Assembly: GCA_002238645.1 (NCBI GenBank)
Contig: MPMT01000012.1
Span: forward strand, 1 to 64,000
Length of the DNA: 64,000 nucleotides
Reading direction: 5' to 3'
Source of the DNA: Alphaproteobacteria bacterium bin52
GTDB taxonomy: Bacteria > Pseudomonadota > Alphaproteobacteria > Thalassobaculales > Thalassobaculaceae
The translations under genes were made by a program, and so were the position numbers. This document shows positions 37,809 through 46,773 of this stretch, one piece after another; within the stretch, counting starts at the first letter, position 1; every line of letters starts with the position of its first letter. The notes under the pieces were generated by a model that did not search any database, had not been told where the DNA came from, and worked only from the letters and a program-made list of their open reading frames with translations.

Positions 37809-38468
37809 ATGATGGAGCTTGACGGCCCACGCCAGCCACCGGCGGACGGCGGGCCGGCCCGGGCGCTGGTGGTGCTGCTGCACGGCTACGGCGCCGACGG
37901 CAACGACCTGATCGGGCTTGCTCCCTACTGGTCCCGCGTCCTGCCGCACGTCGAGTTCGTCTCGCCGCACGCACCGTTTCCCTGCGAAATGTCGCCGTTC
38001 GGGCGACAGTGGTTCAGTCTTGCGGATCGAAGCCCGCAGCCGGTGCTGGCCGGCACCCGGCTGGCGGCGCAGCTGATCGACGGCTTCCTCGACGATGAGC
38101 TGGCGAGAACCGGGCTCGCCGCCGGGGCGCTGGCCCTGGTCGGCTTCAGCCAGGGAACGATGATGTCGCTGTTCGTCGGGCCGCGACGGGCCGACCCGAT
38201 CGCGGGCATCCTCGGGTTTTCCGGCCGGCTGATCGCACCGGAACTGTTGCCCGGGGAACTGCGCAGCCGTTGCCCGGTTTCGCTGGTGCACGGCGATTCG
38301 GACGAGATGGTTCCGGCGTCGGAACTGGCGGCGTCGGTGACCGGACTCGAGGCCGCGGGTTTCGAGGTCAGCTCCCGGATGTGTCGCGGACTCGGTCATT
38401 CCATCGACGAGACCGGCCTGCGTGACGGGCTCGCGTTCCTCCGCCGCGTGCTGCCGGGCCCCGGGTGA
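37809..38468 (+). CDS. Phospholipase/carboxylesterase family hydrolase (YpfH-like)
   Basis: A 219-residue cytosolic alpha/beta hydrolase. VVLLHGYGADGNDLIGL is the oxyanion region, the nucleophile is in GFSQGTMMS, the acid in VHGDSDEMVP and the base in GLGHSID. Length and motifs match the carboxylesterase family of YpfH and acyl-protein thioesterases, active on short acyl esters. It starts at 37809 (a second ATG follows at once) 20 bases after the nitroreductase, so co-transcription is likely. Confidence 0.88.
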   Translation: MMELDGPRQPPADGGPARALVVLLHGYGADGNDLIGLAPYWSRVLPHVEFVSPHAPFPCEMSPFGRQWFSLADRSPQPVLAGTRLAAQLIDGFLDDELARTGLAAGALALVGFSQGTMMSLFVGPRRADPIAGILGFSGRLIAPELLPGELRSRCPVSLVHGDSDEMVPASELAASVTGLEAAGFEVSSRMCRGLGHSIDETGLRDGLAFLRRVLPGPG

Positions 38469-38578
38469 CGCCCGGCCGTCACGCCGGTGTCGCCTTGGGG
38501 CCTGTATTGTAATCCGGTCAAAAGCTTGCTTGACTGCGGCCCGGTCCAACGGGTCGATCCGAAACAGGGAGCACGGTC

Positions 38579-39160
38579 GTGTCCTCGATACCGGACAATG
38601 CGCCGGCACTGGTCCTGAACGCGGATTACCGGCCGCTCAGCTACTTCCCGCTGTCGGTATGGAATTGGCAGGATGCGATCAGGGCGGTGTTCCGCAGCCG
38701 CGTCCACACGCTGTCGCTGTATGACCGCAAGGTGCATTCGCCGAGCTGCGAAATGTGGCTGCCGAGCGTGATCGCGCTGAAGGACTACGTCAGCCTGTCG
38801 CGGCGGCCTGCCTTCACCCGGTTCAACGTGTTCCTGCGCGACCTGTTCTGCTGCCAGTACTGCAAGGTGCGGTTCCCGGCACAGGATCTTACCTTCGATC
38901 ATGTCATCCCGCGCTCGCGCGGCGGACGCACGAGCTGGGAAAACGTGGTCACCGCCTGTTCCCGGTGTAACCTGCACAAGGGCAACCGCATGCTGGGCGA
39001 GGTCGGGCTGCAGCTGGTGCGCACGCCCTACATGCCGACCAGTTTCGAACTGCAGGAAAACGGCCGCGCGTTCCCGCCCAACTACCTGCACGAGAGCTGG
39101 CGGGACTTCCTGTACTGGGACAGCGAACTCGAGGACGAGCCCCGGACCCCGATGGCGTAG
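38579..39160 (+). CDS. HNH endonuclease family protein
   Basis: A 193-residue protein. The N-terminal ALVLNADYRPLSYFPLSVW precedes a zinc-binding HNH nuclease core: CQYC, then FDHVIPRSRGG with the metal-binding Asp-His, then WENVVTACSRCNLHKGN with the second CxxC. This stand-alone chromosomal family is widespread in alphaproteobacteria and cyanobacteria and its biological role is unknown; it is not obviously part of a restriction system. GTG start with GGAG 7 bases upstream. It is convergent with coq7, 5 bases apart. Confidence 0.88.
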   Translation: MSSIPDNAPALVLNADYRPLSYFPLSVWNWQDAIRAVFRSRVHTLSLYDRKVHSPSCEMWLPSVIALKDYVSLSRRPAFTRFNVFLRDLFCCQYCKVRFPAQDLTFDHVIPRSRGGRTSWENVVTACSRCNLHKGNRMLGEVGLQLVRTPYMPTSFELQENGRAFPPNYLHESWRDFLYWDSELEDEPRTPMA

Positions 39161-39165
39161 GCGGC

Positions 39166-39690
39166 TCAGAACCGCTCGGAAAGCCAGATTGCCGCCCGGC
39201 TTCCGGCCCGGATGGCCCGGCGCAGCACGGGATAGCCGACCGCCCTCTCGCCACCCAGGTCGCGTGCCTGGTCCCGGTGCTCGCGTTCCTCGGCCCTGAA
39301 CTGCTCGATGGCAAGGCCAAGCTCCTCCTCGTGCCCGTCGAGTTCGGCACTCTGGGCGGCGTAGTGGCTGTCGATTACCTCTTCGACCGCGACGGTGCAG
39401 GCCATGGCCGCCCTGCGCCCCAGCAACGCGGTCCCGGCACCGAGTGCGAACCCGGCGACCTTCCAGACCGGGTGCAGCACCGTCGGCCTGACGCGACGTT
39501 CGACGATCATTCGTTCGAAGGTCTCGAGGTGGCGTTCCTCCTGCGCCTTCATCTCGCGCAGAACCGGGGCGACTGCCGAGCGGCCGAGCACGGCAAGCTG
39601 CCCGGCATAGATCCTCTGGGCGCCGAACTCACCTGCATGGTTGACCCGGATTATTCGCGCGGTCCGTTCGGACGGGCGATCGGCCGTCAT
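39166..39690 (-). CDS. coq7: 3-Demethoxyubiquinol 3-hydroxylase (Coq7, di-iron)
   Basis: A 174-residue di-iron monooxygenase for the penultimate step of ubiquinone synthesis. Ligands are in NHAGEFGAQRIY (Glu), EERHLE (Glu, His), VEEVIDSHY (Glu) and EEREHRD (Glu, His), giving the full two-fold E/ExxH set. The short form without a mitochondrial-type extension is the alphaproteobacterial version. The ATG at 39690 overlaps the stop of the dsbB-like gene by 4 bases. With the polyprenyl synthase at 7883-8902 it indicates aerobic ubiquinone metabolism. Confidence 0.93.
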   Translation of the reverse strand: MTADRPSERTARIIRVNHAGEFGAQRIYAGQLAVLGRSAVAPVLREMKAQEERHLETFERMIVERRVRPTVLHPVWKVAGFALGAGTALLGRRAAMACTVAVEEVIDSHYAAQSAELDGHEEELGLAIEQFRAEEREHRDQARDLGGERAVGYPVLRRAIRAGSRAAIWLSERF

Positions 39691-40187
39691 CGAACCGCCC
39701 CCGAGAGCATGCGCCCCGTGACCGCGACAAGGCCAAGGGAGATCAGCATGTTGTACCCTGCCATCGAGATGCCGAACAGCGACCAGGCCACCTCGTCGCA
39801 TCGGACCACCGTCGTACGCTTGAGCATTTCCTCCAGCCACTCCTTCGATGTTGCGGCCCTGACCGGTTCTGCGGCACAGCTCGCGGGTCCCTGCCAGAGG
39901 TCCTGTTCGAGCCCGACGTGGTAGCCGGCGACGGCCGCCCCGGACGCGAGCGCCACAAGGGCCGCGACTGCAGCCGTACCGGCGAGCGCCGGACTGCGAT
40001 CGCCGGCAACGGCGGCGACCGCGGCCAGCGCGAGAACCACGCCATGCGCCACCCGCTGGTCAATGCACAGCGGACACGGCGCAAGTCCTCCCAGGTACTG
40101 GAAGCCGAGCGCGCCGGCGAGCAGCAGCCCGGAGCCCAGGAACAGTAGCGCGGCGGGGCGACGGATCGAAAGGGCCATGCCCACCAT
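39687..40187 (-). CDS. DsbB-family disulfide bond formation protein
   Basis: A 166-residue inner-membrane protein with four hydrophobic helices. The quinone-linked CxxC is in LAPCPLCIDQR near 41-45, and the second periplasmic loop has the other cysteine pair (ASCAAE and VVRCDE). It reoxidises DsbA-type proteins and passes electrons to ubiquinone, which fits its coupling with coq7 (4-base overlap downstream). Its ATG shares a base with the TGA of the upstream VTT gene. Likely partner: the DsbA-like protein at 27157-27762. Confidence 0.88.
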   Translation of the reverse strand: MVGMALSIRRPAALLFLGSGLLLAGALGFQYLGGLAPCPLCIDQRVAHGVVLALAAVAAVAGDRSPALAGTAAVAALVALASGAAVAGYHVGLEQDLWQGPASCAAEPVRAATSKEWLEEMLKRTTVVRCDEVAWSLFGISMAGYNMLISLGLVAVTGRMLSGAVR

Positions 40188-40768
40188 CACAGCACGACCC
40201 CTGCCAGAAGGAAACCGCCGACAAGCACGGCAAGGACCAGGCTCATCGCAAGCCCGAAGTAGCGTTCGAGCAGGGCGCGGATCGCCGGGCCGAACCACCA
40301 CAGCAGGCCAGCGAGCGCGAAGAACCGCATTCCGCGCGAAAGCACCGACGCGACCACGAACACCACCGGGTCGAGCCCGACCACGCCGCTTGCGATGGTG
40401 ATGACCTTGTAGGGAAACGGCGTGATGCCGGCGGCGAACACGATCCACGCCCCCCAGGCGGCATAGCGCGCGGCAAACTCGTCGAACCGGCCGCCGTAGG
40501 CATAGAACTCAAGGACCGGCCGGCCGACGGTCTCGAGGAAAGCAAAGCCGATGAGGTAGCCGGCACATCCTCCCACGACCGATGCCAGCGTGCACACGAA
40601 CGCGTGACCGAGCCACCGGTTCCTCTCGGCCAGGACCATCGGCACCAGCATGACATCTGGCGGAACGGGAAAGACCGAGCTTTCGACGAAGGCGACAAGC
40701 GCCAGCCACCGGCGGGCGTGCCGGTGGGCGGCGGCAGCGAGAGTCCTGTGGTAGAGCGCCTTCAGCAT
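40187..40768 (-). CDS. YqaA-family VTT-domain membrane protein
   Basis: A 193-residue membrane protein of the DedA/VTT superfamily, YqaA subgroup. FVESSVFPVPPDVMLVPMVLA near 28-48 and FAAGITPFPYKVITIASGVVG near 110-130 are the two re-entrant, proline-containing motifs. Superfamily members scramble or flip polyprenyl phosphates or phospholipids; the lipid here is unknown. First gene of a tightly coupled trio with dsbB-like and coq7 (1- and 4-base overlaps). Confidence 0.85.
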   Translation of the reverse strand: MLKALYHRTLAAAAHRHARRWLALVAFVESSVFPVPPDVMLVPMVLAERNRWLGHAFVCTLASVVGGCAGYLIGFAFLETVGRPVLEFYAYGGRFDEFAARYAAWGAWIVFAAGITPFPYKVITIASGVVGLDPVVFVVASVLSRGMRFFALAGLLWWFGPAIRALLERYFGLAMSLVLAVLVGGFLLAGVVL

Positions 40769-40898
40769 GGCCTGTCCCCGGGGCCGTTCGGCAACGCGAG
40801 ACCCGCCTCCGGGCCGGTCATTGAAGGCAACGTGCGGAGCGGATATGATCGCGCCAGTCTACGCCGGATGAACCGCACGGATATCCGGCTCGGTACAC

Positions 40899-40922
40899 TG
40901 ACACGTCGAATCGAACGTGTCA
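40899..40922. promoter_or_regulatory. 24-bp inverted repeat in the TRAP operon leader
   Basis: Arms TGACACGT and ACGTGTCA (8 bp, perfect) separated by 8 bases, centred 34 bases before the dctP start and just upstream of its ribosome site. Length and spacing fit an operator for a dimeric regulator such as a GntR or LacI member; none is encoded beside it. An RNA hairpin affecting translation is the alternative. Confidence 0.4.
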
Positions 40923-40944
40923 TGGCAGGGAAGGAACAGCCAAC

Positions 40945-41994
40945 ATGAGGAAAACACTCGTCGCACTGGGTGTGGTCGGCCTCGGCATCGCGGGATTTGC
41001 GGGTGTAGGCACCCCCGGTATCGCCACTGCCCAGGAGGTCCAGGGCCCCGAGATCACCTGGCGGATGTCACTGTGGGGCAAACGCCGCGCATTCACCGAG
41101 GCGCCGGAATACGTATCCAAGATGGTTTCGGAGAAGACCGGCGGCAACTTCGATATCAAGCTGTACTACGGTCAGCAGATCTCGAAGAGCAAGGAGAACC
41201 TGGACGGAATTTCCGTGGGCGCCTTCGAGATGGCGAGTTTCTGCGCCTCGTACCATCCGGGCAAGAACGTCCCGCTCAACGTGCTCGACCTGCCGTTCCT
41301 GCCGCTTGGCAACCTCGACATCATGCGCAAGGTGCATGACGTGATCTACTCGCACCCGGCGTCGGAAAAGGCGCTCGCCCAGTGGAACGCGAAGATCTAC
41401 ATGTCGATGATGCTGCCGCAGTACGAGTACATGGGCCGCGGCGAGCCGCCACGCAGCGTGAAGGACTTCGAGGGCATGCGGCTTCGTGCGCTCGGCGGCA
41501 TGGGAGATGCGGCCGAGAAGATCGGCGCGACCCCGACCACGATGCCGGCATCCGAGGTGTACACCGCGCTGCAGCGCGGAACCGTCGACGCGATCGGCTT
41601 CCCGTACACCTACACCTTCGCCGCTTACAAGCTGGACGAGATCTCCGACTGGTACACGACCAACATGTCGCTCGGGACCGTCAACTGCCCGATCGTCTTC
41701 AATTCCGATGCCTACGCCGCACTGCCCGACCAGTACAAGCAGCTGCTCGAGGACGTGCGTGACGGTGCCTACGAGGCCCAGAAGGCGGCCTATGCCGAGA
41801 AGGACGCGATCAACGTTGCCAAGTGGGCGGCGGATCCAAAGCTCGAGGCAATCGAGATCCCGGAGGAAGAGATGGCCGAGTTCCGCCGCGTTGCGGGCAA
41901 GCCGGTCTGGGATGCCTGGGTCGAGGCCAACAAGGACAAGGTCCCGGCGCAGGAACTGCTTGACCTGGTCCTGAACACGGCTGCCGGCGGCTGA
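40945..41994 (+). CDS. dctP: TRAP transporter solute-binding protein (DctP family)
   Basis: A 349-residue periplasmic binding protein. The signal peptide is about 30 residues (ends ...GIATAQ|EV). ITWRMSLWG, YYGQQISKSKENLDGI and the conserved arginine region MRLRALGGMGDAAEKIGATPTT-type sequence, which holds the carboxylate-binding Arg, are DctP features. It delivers an organic acid or similar anion to the DctQM permease encoded downstream. A strong hairpin between dctP and dctQ would raise dctP over the permease genes. The downstream 2-hydroxyacid dehydrogenase hints at a hydroxy- or oxoacid ligand, but this is inference. Confidence 0.93.
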   Translation: MRKTLVALGVVGLGIAGFAGVGTPGIATAQEVQGPEITWRMSLWGKRRAFTEAPEYVSKMVSEKTGGNFDIKLYYGQQISKSKENLDGISVGAFEMASFCASYHPGKNVPLNVLDLPFLPLGNLDIMRKVHDVIYSHPASEKALAQWNAKIYMSMMLPQYEYMGRGEPPRSVKDFEGMRLRALGGMGDAAEKIGATPTTMPASEVYTALQRGTVDAIGFPYTYTFAAYKLDEISDWYTTNMSLGTVNCPIVFNSDAYAALPDQYKQLLEDVRDGAYEAQKAAYAEKDAINVAKWAADPKLEAIEIPEEEMAEFRRVAGKPVWDAWVEANKDKVPAQELLDLVLNTAAGG

Positions 41995-42021
41995 CGCGCC
42001 GACAACCTGACCGAAGTCGAA

Positions 42022-42048
42022 CCGCCGGGCCCAGCGCCCGGCGGTTTT
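42022..42048 (+). terminator. Intercistronic terminator/attenuator between dctP and dctQ
   Basis: A 9-bp stem CCGCCGGGC/GCCCGGCGG with a 5-base loop followed by TTTT. A classical intrinsic terminator shape within the operon, 28 bases after the dctP stop; partial read-through would give more binding protein than permease. Confidence 0.7.
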
Positions 42049-42075
42049 CGGATTCAGCTCCCGCGGAGCCCGCCG

Positions 42076-42732
42076 ATGGCCGACACCGAGTATCCGCCCC
42101 TCACTCCGATCGCGCAGCTGCTGGACCGGATCGATCGCAGCATGTTTCGGGTCGAGAGCATGTTCAACCTGACGTCGGCGCTGGTGATCCTGATGCTGAT
42201 GCTGCTCGCGGTGGTACAGGTGGTCGGGCGCAAGGCATTCGACCTGCCGATCCGGGGCTATGTCGACTGGGTCGAATTTGCCATGGCGATCTTTGCCTTC
42301 CTGTCAATCGCCTACACCCAGCGCGTCGGCGGTCACGTGCGCATGGAGTTCTTCATCGGCCGGTTCTCCGGACGCCTGCTGTGGGGTCTGGAGATCATCG
42401 GAACGCTGATTGCCATGTTCGTCATCGTCGTCCTCGCCTGGTACGGCTACACCCATTTCCTGCGGGCGTGGAACATCGGCGATTCCTCGATCGACATCCA
42501 GCTGGCGATCTGGCCCGGCAAGCTGGTGGTTGTCATCGCTTTCATCAGCCTGCAGCTGCGGCTGTGGGTGCAGCTCGCCGGCTTCATCCGGCTGTTCTTC
42601 TACCCTGACGCGCGGCCGGTCGCGGTTCCGATCATCGAAACCGTCGACGAACAGGCCCAGCACGAGATCGATGCCGGTCTCGCCGGCGAGGACGAGAAGG
42701 TCACCATCGTCGCAAGAGGGGTGCAGCGGTAA
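42076..42732 (+). CDS. dctQ: TRAP transporter small permease (DctQ family)
   Basis: A 218-residue membrane protein with four hydrophobic helices (about 38-58, 70-90, 110-132, 150-172). GYVDWVEFAMAIFAFLSIAYTQRVGGHVRMEF covers the family's conserved region between helices 2 and 3. It forms a complex with DctM and supports sodium-driven uptake. Its TAA overlaps the dctM ATG by one base (TAATG), so the two are coupled. Confidence 0.9.
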   Translation: MADTEYPPLTPIAQLLDRIDRSMFRVESMFNLTSALVILMLMLLAVVQVVGRKAFDLPIRGYVDWVEFAMAIFAFLSIAYTQRVGGHVRMEFFIGRFSGRLLWGLEIIGTLIAMFVIVVLAWYGYTHFLRAWNIGDSSIDIQLAIWPGKLVVVIAFISLQLRLWVQLAGFIRLFFYPDARPVAVPIIETVDEQAQHEIDAGLAGEDEKVTIVARGVQR

Positions 42733-44033
42733 TGGACGAATTTACCATCGGCCTGGTCGGCACCGGCGCGCTGCTGCTGCTGGTCTTCGGCGGTGTCCGC
42801 GTCTTTATCGTTGCCGCCCTCATCGGCCTGATGGGCACCGTTGCCATCATCGGCTGGAAGGCGGGTGCGGGTATCAGCGGAACCGTTCCGCACTCGAAAT
42901 CGATCAACTACGCGCTGAGCGTGCTGCCGATGTTCATTCTCATCGGCTTCATCGCCTATCACGGCGGGTTGACCCACGCCCTGTTCCGGGCCGCGCGGGC
43001 CTGGGTCGGCTGGGTGCCGGGCGGCCTCGCGGTCGCCAGCGTGTTTGCCACTGCGGGCTTCGCCGCGGTCTCGGGCGCCAGCACCGCCACCGCCGCGGTC
43101 TTCAGCCGGGTGGCGATCCCGCACATGCTCGCGCATGGCTACGACCGGCGCCTCGCCGCCGGTGTCGTCGCGGCCGGCGGCACGCTCGCGTCGCTCATTC
43201 CGCCAAGCGCCATCCTGGTGATCTACGCCATCATCGTCGAGGAATCGGTCGGAACCCTGATCCTCGCCGGCTTCATACCGGGCGTGGTCTCGGCACTGAT
43301 CTATGCCCTGCTGATCATCGGCCAGTGCATGATCTGGCCGCATCTCGGCCGGGCCATCCCGTCGTCGCCGTGGAGCGAGCGGTTTTCCAGCCTGCCCGGC
43401 ACCGTCCCGATCTTCGTCGTGGTTGTGGTCATCTTCTACTCGATGTACTCCGGCACCGCGACACCGACCGAGGCCGGTGCGCTCGGTGCCTTCGTGGTCC
43501 TGGTGGTGGCCCTCGCCAAGGGAATGCGCTGGGGCGCGCTCAAGGAGGCCCTGCTCGAGACCGCGAAGCTCACGGTGATGATCTTCGCGCTGATCTGGGG
43601 CGTGCTGATCTTCGTGCGGTTCCTCGGCTACGCCGGGTTGCCGCAGGCGTTCTCCGAGTTCGTGGTCACGCTGCCGTTCCCGCCGATCGTGGTGATGATC
43701 CTGATCCTGTGCGGCTATGCCGTGCTGGGGATGTTCATGGACGCCATCGGCATGCTGCTGCTCACCCTGCCAGTGGTGCACCCGGCGGTGATAGCGCTGG
43801 GCTTCGACCCGATCTGGTTCGGCATCATCGTGGTCAAGATGTGCGAGGTCTGCCTGATCACACCACCGGTGGGGCTGAACTGCTATGTGGTCAGCGCGGT
43901 CAGACCGGATATTCCATTGGGGGACGTGTTCAGGGGCATCGGGCCGTTCTTCGTTGCCGATGTGGTAACCATCGGCCTGTTCCTCGCCTATCCGGAGATC
44001 GTCCTCTGGCTGCCGAGGCTGGTCAACTCCTGA
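42732..44033 (+). CDS. dctM: TRAP transporter large permease (DctM family)
   Basis: A 433-residue membrane transporter of about 11-12 helices. The conserved AAVFSRVAIPHMLAHGYDRRLAAG-type region and SLIPPSAILVIYAIIVEESVG, with PPS and the GxxxPG-like FIPGVVS, are DctM signatures, as is MDAIGMLLLTLPVVHPAV near 335. It carries the substrate across the inner membrane with Na+. It is coupled to dctQ at the start; GluQRS follows 5 bases after the stop. Confidence 0.93.
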   Translation: MDEFTIGLVGTGALLLLVFGGVRVFIVAALIGLMGTVAIIGWKAGAGISGTVPHSKSINYALSVLPMFILIGFIAYHGGLTHALFRAARAWVGWVPGGLAVASVFATAGFAAVSGASTATAAVFSRVAIPHMLAHGYDRRLAAGVVAAGGTLASLIPPSAILVIYAIIVEESVGTLILAGFIPGVVSALIYALLIIGQCMIWPHLGRAIPSSPWSERFSSLPGTVPIFVVVVVIFYSMYSGTATPTEAGALGAFVVLVVALAKGMRWGALKEALLETAKLTVMIFALIWGVLIFVRFLGYAGLPQAFSEFVVTLPFPPIVVMILILCGYAVLGMFMDAIGMLLLTLPVVHPAVIALGFDPIWFGIIVVKMCEVCLITPPVGLNCYVVSAVRPDIPLGDVFRGIGPFFVADVVTIGLFLAYPEIVLWLPRLVNS

Positions 44034-44038
44034 CCGGG

Positions 44039-44953
44039 GTGCGGCAGGCGGGAACGCGGAGCACCGTCACCCGGTTCGCCCCGAGCCCGACCGGGTACCT
44101 GCACCTCGGCCACGCCGGCTCGGCCCTGTTCGCCTTCGAGGCCGCCCGGACAGCCGGCGGGCAGTTCCTGCTGCGCATCGAGGACATCGACCGCGACCGC
44201 TGCCGGGCCCGTTTCGACCAGGCGCTGCGCGAGGACCTCGCCTGGCTCGGCGTGACCTGGCGGGAACCGGTGCGACGGCAGTCCGAGCACATGGCGGAGT
44301 ACGCACGCGCTCTCGACCGGCTTGACGAGATGGGCCTGCTCTATCCCTGCGTGCTGTCACGACGTGAACTGGCGGAGGTGCTGAGTGCACCGCACGGCGG
44401 CCCGGCGGGGACAGCCGTCACCGGAACCGACCGGATGATCGAGCCGCAGGAGCGCGACCGCCGGCTGGCCGAGGGCGCGCCCTATGCCCTGCGACTGCGG
44501 ATGGAAGAGGCGACGAGACGCGCCGGCCCGCTCGCCTGGCACGACCGGCGGGCCGGCCGGCAGGATGCCCGGCCCGGGCTGTTCGGCGACGTGATCCTCG
44601 CGAGGAAGGATGTCCGCACCAGCTATCACCTCGCGGTCACGATGGATGACGCCGCCCAGGCGGTCTCGCTGGTTACCCGCGGCGGCGACCTGTTCGAGGC
44701 CACCCACGTCCACCGGCTGCTGCAGGCGCTGCTCGACCTGCCGGTCCCGGAGTACGTGCATCACCCGCTGATTGTCGATGGCGACGGCCGGCGCCTTGCC
44801 AAGCGGGACCGCGCGCTTACCATTCGTGCGCTCCGCGAGGTTGGACACGACCCCAATGCCGTGCGCGGCATGGTGGTGCGCGGCGGCATCGATCTCGAAC
44901 ACGCGGGCATGCAGACCCGCAACGCAGAAACCCTTGACATGGAGACATCATGA
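44039..44953 (+). CDS. gluQ: Glutamyl-Q tRNA(Asp) synthetase (GluQRS)
   Basis: A 304-residue paralogue of the glutamyl-tRNA synthetase catalytic domain that attaches glutamate to queuosine-34 of tRNA-Asp. HIGH-type motif HLGH in SPTGYLHLGHAGSA, LRIEDIDRDRCR, and a KLSK-like RLAKRDRALTI near the end. The anticodon-binding domain is absent, as expected, and the length fits. GTG at 44039, 5 bases after dctM, without a clear ribosome site; homology starts within 15 residues. It usually stands near dksA or alone, so its place between a TRAP operon and a dehydrogenase may be incidental. Confidence 0.9.
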   Translation: MRQAGTRSTVTRFAPSPTGYLHLGHAGSALFAFEAARTAGGQFLLRIEDIDRDRCRARFDQALREDLAWLGVTWREPVRRQSEHMAEYARALDRLDEMGLLYPCVLSRRELAEVLSAPHGGPAGTAVTGTDRMIEPQERDRRLAEGAPYALRLRMEEATRRAGPLAWHDRRAGRQDARPGLFGDVILARKDVRTSYHLAVTMDDAAQAVSLVTRGGDLFEATHVHRLLQALLDLPVPEYVHHPLIVDGDGRRLAKRDRALTIRALREVGHDPNAVRGMVVRGGIDLEHAGMQTRNAETLDMETS

Positions 44954-45972
44954 GCACGTTCCGCGTTGGCCTGAGCGCCGCATTCGTCCGGGCTGACGGC
45001 AAGCCCGCCTTTCCCAGCTGCGACTGGAGCGGCCTTGCCGCCGCCGGGATCGAACTCGCCGACATGAACCCGGCGGATGTACTGGCACCCGGCGATCTCG
45101 AGGATTTCGACGCTGTGGTACTGATGGGTGAGGGCATGAATGCCGCGAACTTTCCGGCCGACAGTCGGCTCGGGCTCGTGTGCAGGATGGGCGTCGGCTA
45201 CGACCGCATCGATGTTGCCGCCTGCACGGAACGGGACGTTGCGCTTACCATCACGCCGGACGGGGTGCGCCGCCCGATGGCGAGTTCGGTGGTGCTGATG
45301 ATCCTGGCACTGGCGCACAGGCTGGTCGAGAAGGACCGGATCGCACGCACCGGGCCGCTCGGCTGGCCGGCGCGGATGGACTGTTTCGGGACCGGGCTGG
45401 TCGGCCGCACCCTCGCCATCATCGGGCTCGGCAACATCGGCCGTGAAGTGACACGGCTGATCCGGCCGTTCGACATGCGCATCATCGCCCACGACCCCTA
45501 CCTCGATCCACAGGTCGCGGCCGGTCTGGGCGTCGAGCTGGTCGGACTCGAGACCGCGTTCCGCGAGGCCGACTTCCTCTCCTTCAACTGCCCGCTCACC
45601 GACGAGACCAGGGGTATCGGCTCGTCCGAGGGGATCGCGCTGATGAAGCCGACCGCCTACATCGTCAACACGGCGCGCGGTCCGGTCATCGACCAGCAGG
45701 CGCTGTACGCAGCCCTGGTCGAGGGCAGGATTGCGGGCGCCGCCATCGACGTGTTCGACCCGGAACCGGCACCGGCCGACGATCCGATCCTCGCGCTGAA
45801 CTCGGTGATCGTCGCCCCGCACGCCATCGGGTTTTCCGACCAGATGTTCCAGACCATGGGCGAGGTAAACACCCGGGCCATTCTCGCGTTCCGCGACGGA
45901 ACTGCGCCGGAAAACCTGGTCAATCCCGAGGTGGTGAACCGGGCCGGTTTCCAGGCCAGGCTTGGCCGCTGA
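44950..45972 (+). CDS. D-isomer-specific 2-hydroxyacid dehydrogenase
   Basis: A 340-residue NAD(P)-dependent enzyme of the phosphoglycerate/glyoxylate reductase family. The nucleotide motif is IIGLGNIGRE near 157-166; the catalytic Arg is in VNTARGPVID, Glu in VFDPEPAPADDP and His in APHAIGF. The start overlaps the gluQ stop by 4 bases (ATGA). The family reduces 2-oxoacids to D-2-hydroxyacids or the reverse; with the TRAP transporter just upstream, oxidation of an imported hydroxyacid is possible but unproven. Confidence 0.9.
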   Translation: MSTFRVGLSAAFVRADGKPAFPSCDWSGLAAAGIELADMNPADVLAPGDLEDFDAVVLMGEGMNAANFPADSRLGLVCRMGVGYDRIDVAACTERDVALTITPDGVRRPMASSVVLMILALAHRLVEKDRIARTGPLGWPARMDCFGTGLVGRTLAIIGLGNIGREVTRLIRPFDMRIIAHDPYLDPQVAAGLGVELVGLETAFREADFLSFNCPLTDETRGIGSSEGIALMKPTAYIVNTARGPVIDQQALYAALVEGRIAGAAIDVFDPEPAPADDPILALNSVIVAPHAIGFSDQMFQTMGEVNTRAILAFRDGTAPENLVNPEVVNRAGFQARLGR

Positions 45973-45977
45973 CCGGC

Positions 45978-46613
45978 CTACTGCAGCGGAGAGTGGCTCC
46001 AGGGGACCAGGATGGCGGAGTACATCTCTTCCAGGTTGTCGGGGCCGCCGGTCACGAAGCTCGACCAGCCGGTATCAGCAGCTGCTGCGGCGCGGGCGCG
46101 GGCGCGCTCGTTGAAGTCGCCGTAGGCCCACATGTGCGAGACCTCGTTTGGCTGGCCCGCCTCGGTCACCCAGATGCAGACGTTGCGCGAGTACTTCTCG
46201 CGATGTTCCATCGCCGCGACCAGGCCCTTCGCGAAACCCGCAGTGCGGCCGACCTTGCAGCGGTAGTAGCGGTACTCGTAGATGTTGCCGGTCCCCTCGG
46301 GCGCGACCAGCGGCTTTGCCGCCACCATCAGCCGGTTGTCCTGGCGAACCATCAACGGCCGGGCCAGCGGGAGGTATTCCTCGTTCCACGCCCTGTTGGC
46401 GGCGAGTCGCGCCTTCACCTCGGCCCGGTGGTTGAGATCCTCGAACGACCACAGGTGCATGACCTGGTTGAGCGGCCCGATCTCGGTCACCCAGTAGCCC
46501 TCGAGCTTGCCGTGATCGTCACCCCGGATCGCGCGGCCGACCTCGGCCGAATGCCTGGCAAGCTCCGTCGCCTTGCCCGGAACTGTGGTGTAGGTGCGGA
46601 ATTCGTAGATCAT
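45978..46613 (-). CDS. NIPSNAP family protein with two tandem domains
   Basis: A 211-residue protein made of two dimeric alpha/beta-barrel (NIPSNAP) repeats. Repeat 1 has MIYEFRTYTTVPGKATE and VMHLWSFEDLNHRAEVKARL; repeat 2 has IYEYRYYRCKVGRTAGF and VSHMWAYGDFNERARARA. Bacterial NIPSNAPs have no settled biochemical function; some occur in degradation clusters. It is divergent from a single-domain NIPSNAP with about 160 bases between, so the pair may share regulation. Confidence 0.85.
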   Translation of the reverse strand: MIYEFRTYTTVPGKATELARHSAEVGRAIRGDDHGKLEGYWVTEIGPLNQVMHLWSFEDLNHRAEVKARLAANRAWNEEYLPLARPLMVRQDNRLMVAAKPLVAPEGTGNIYEYRYYRCKVGRTAGFAKGLVAAMEHREKYSRNVCIWVTEAGQPNEVSHMWAYGDFNERARARAAAAADTGWSSFVTGGPDNLEEMYSAILVPWSHSPLQ

Positions 46614-46773
46614 TGCCGTCTCCCCTGCGCGGCTGGTGGCGCGCGATCCTGCCACGCGGCATCGGTCAACGCAAAACCACATGCCCCGGCCGGCCGCAAA
46701 GCCGTGCTATTGTCCGCGGCAGTCACAACCCCCGCGCCCGAGAAGGCGCCACTATCCGGCAGGAGAATACCTG

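Noticed and set aside
38579-39160. HNH protein as part of a restriction or defence system.
   Set aside because: It matches a widespread stand-alone chromosomal family, has host-like composition and sits among housekeeping genes.
42410-44038. Upstream extension of the GluQRS frame through dctQ and dctM.
   Set aside because: It is the wrong frame of two clear TRAP permease genes; synthetase homology begins just after 44039.
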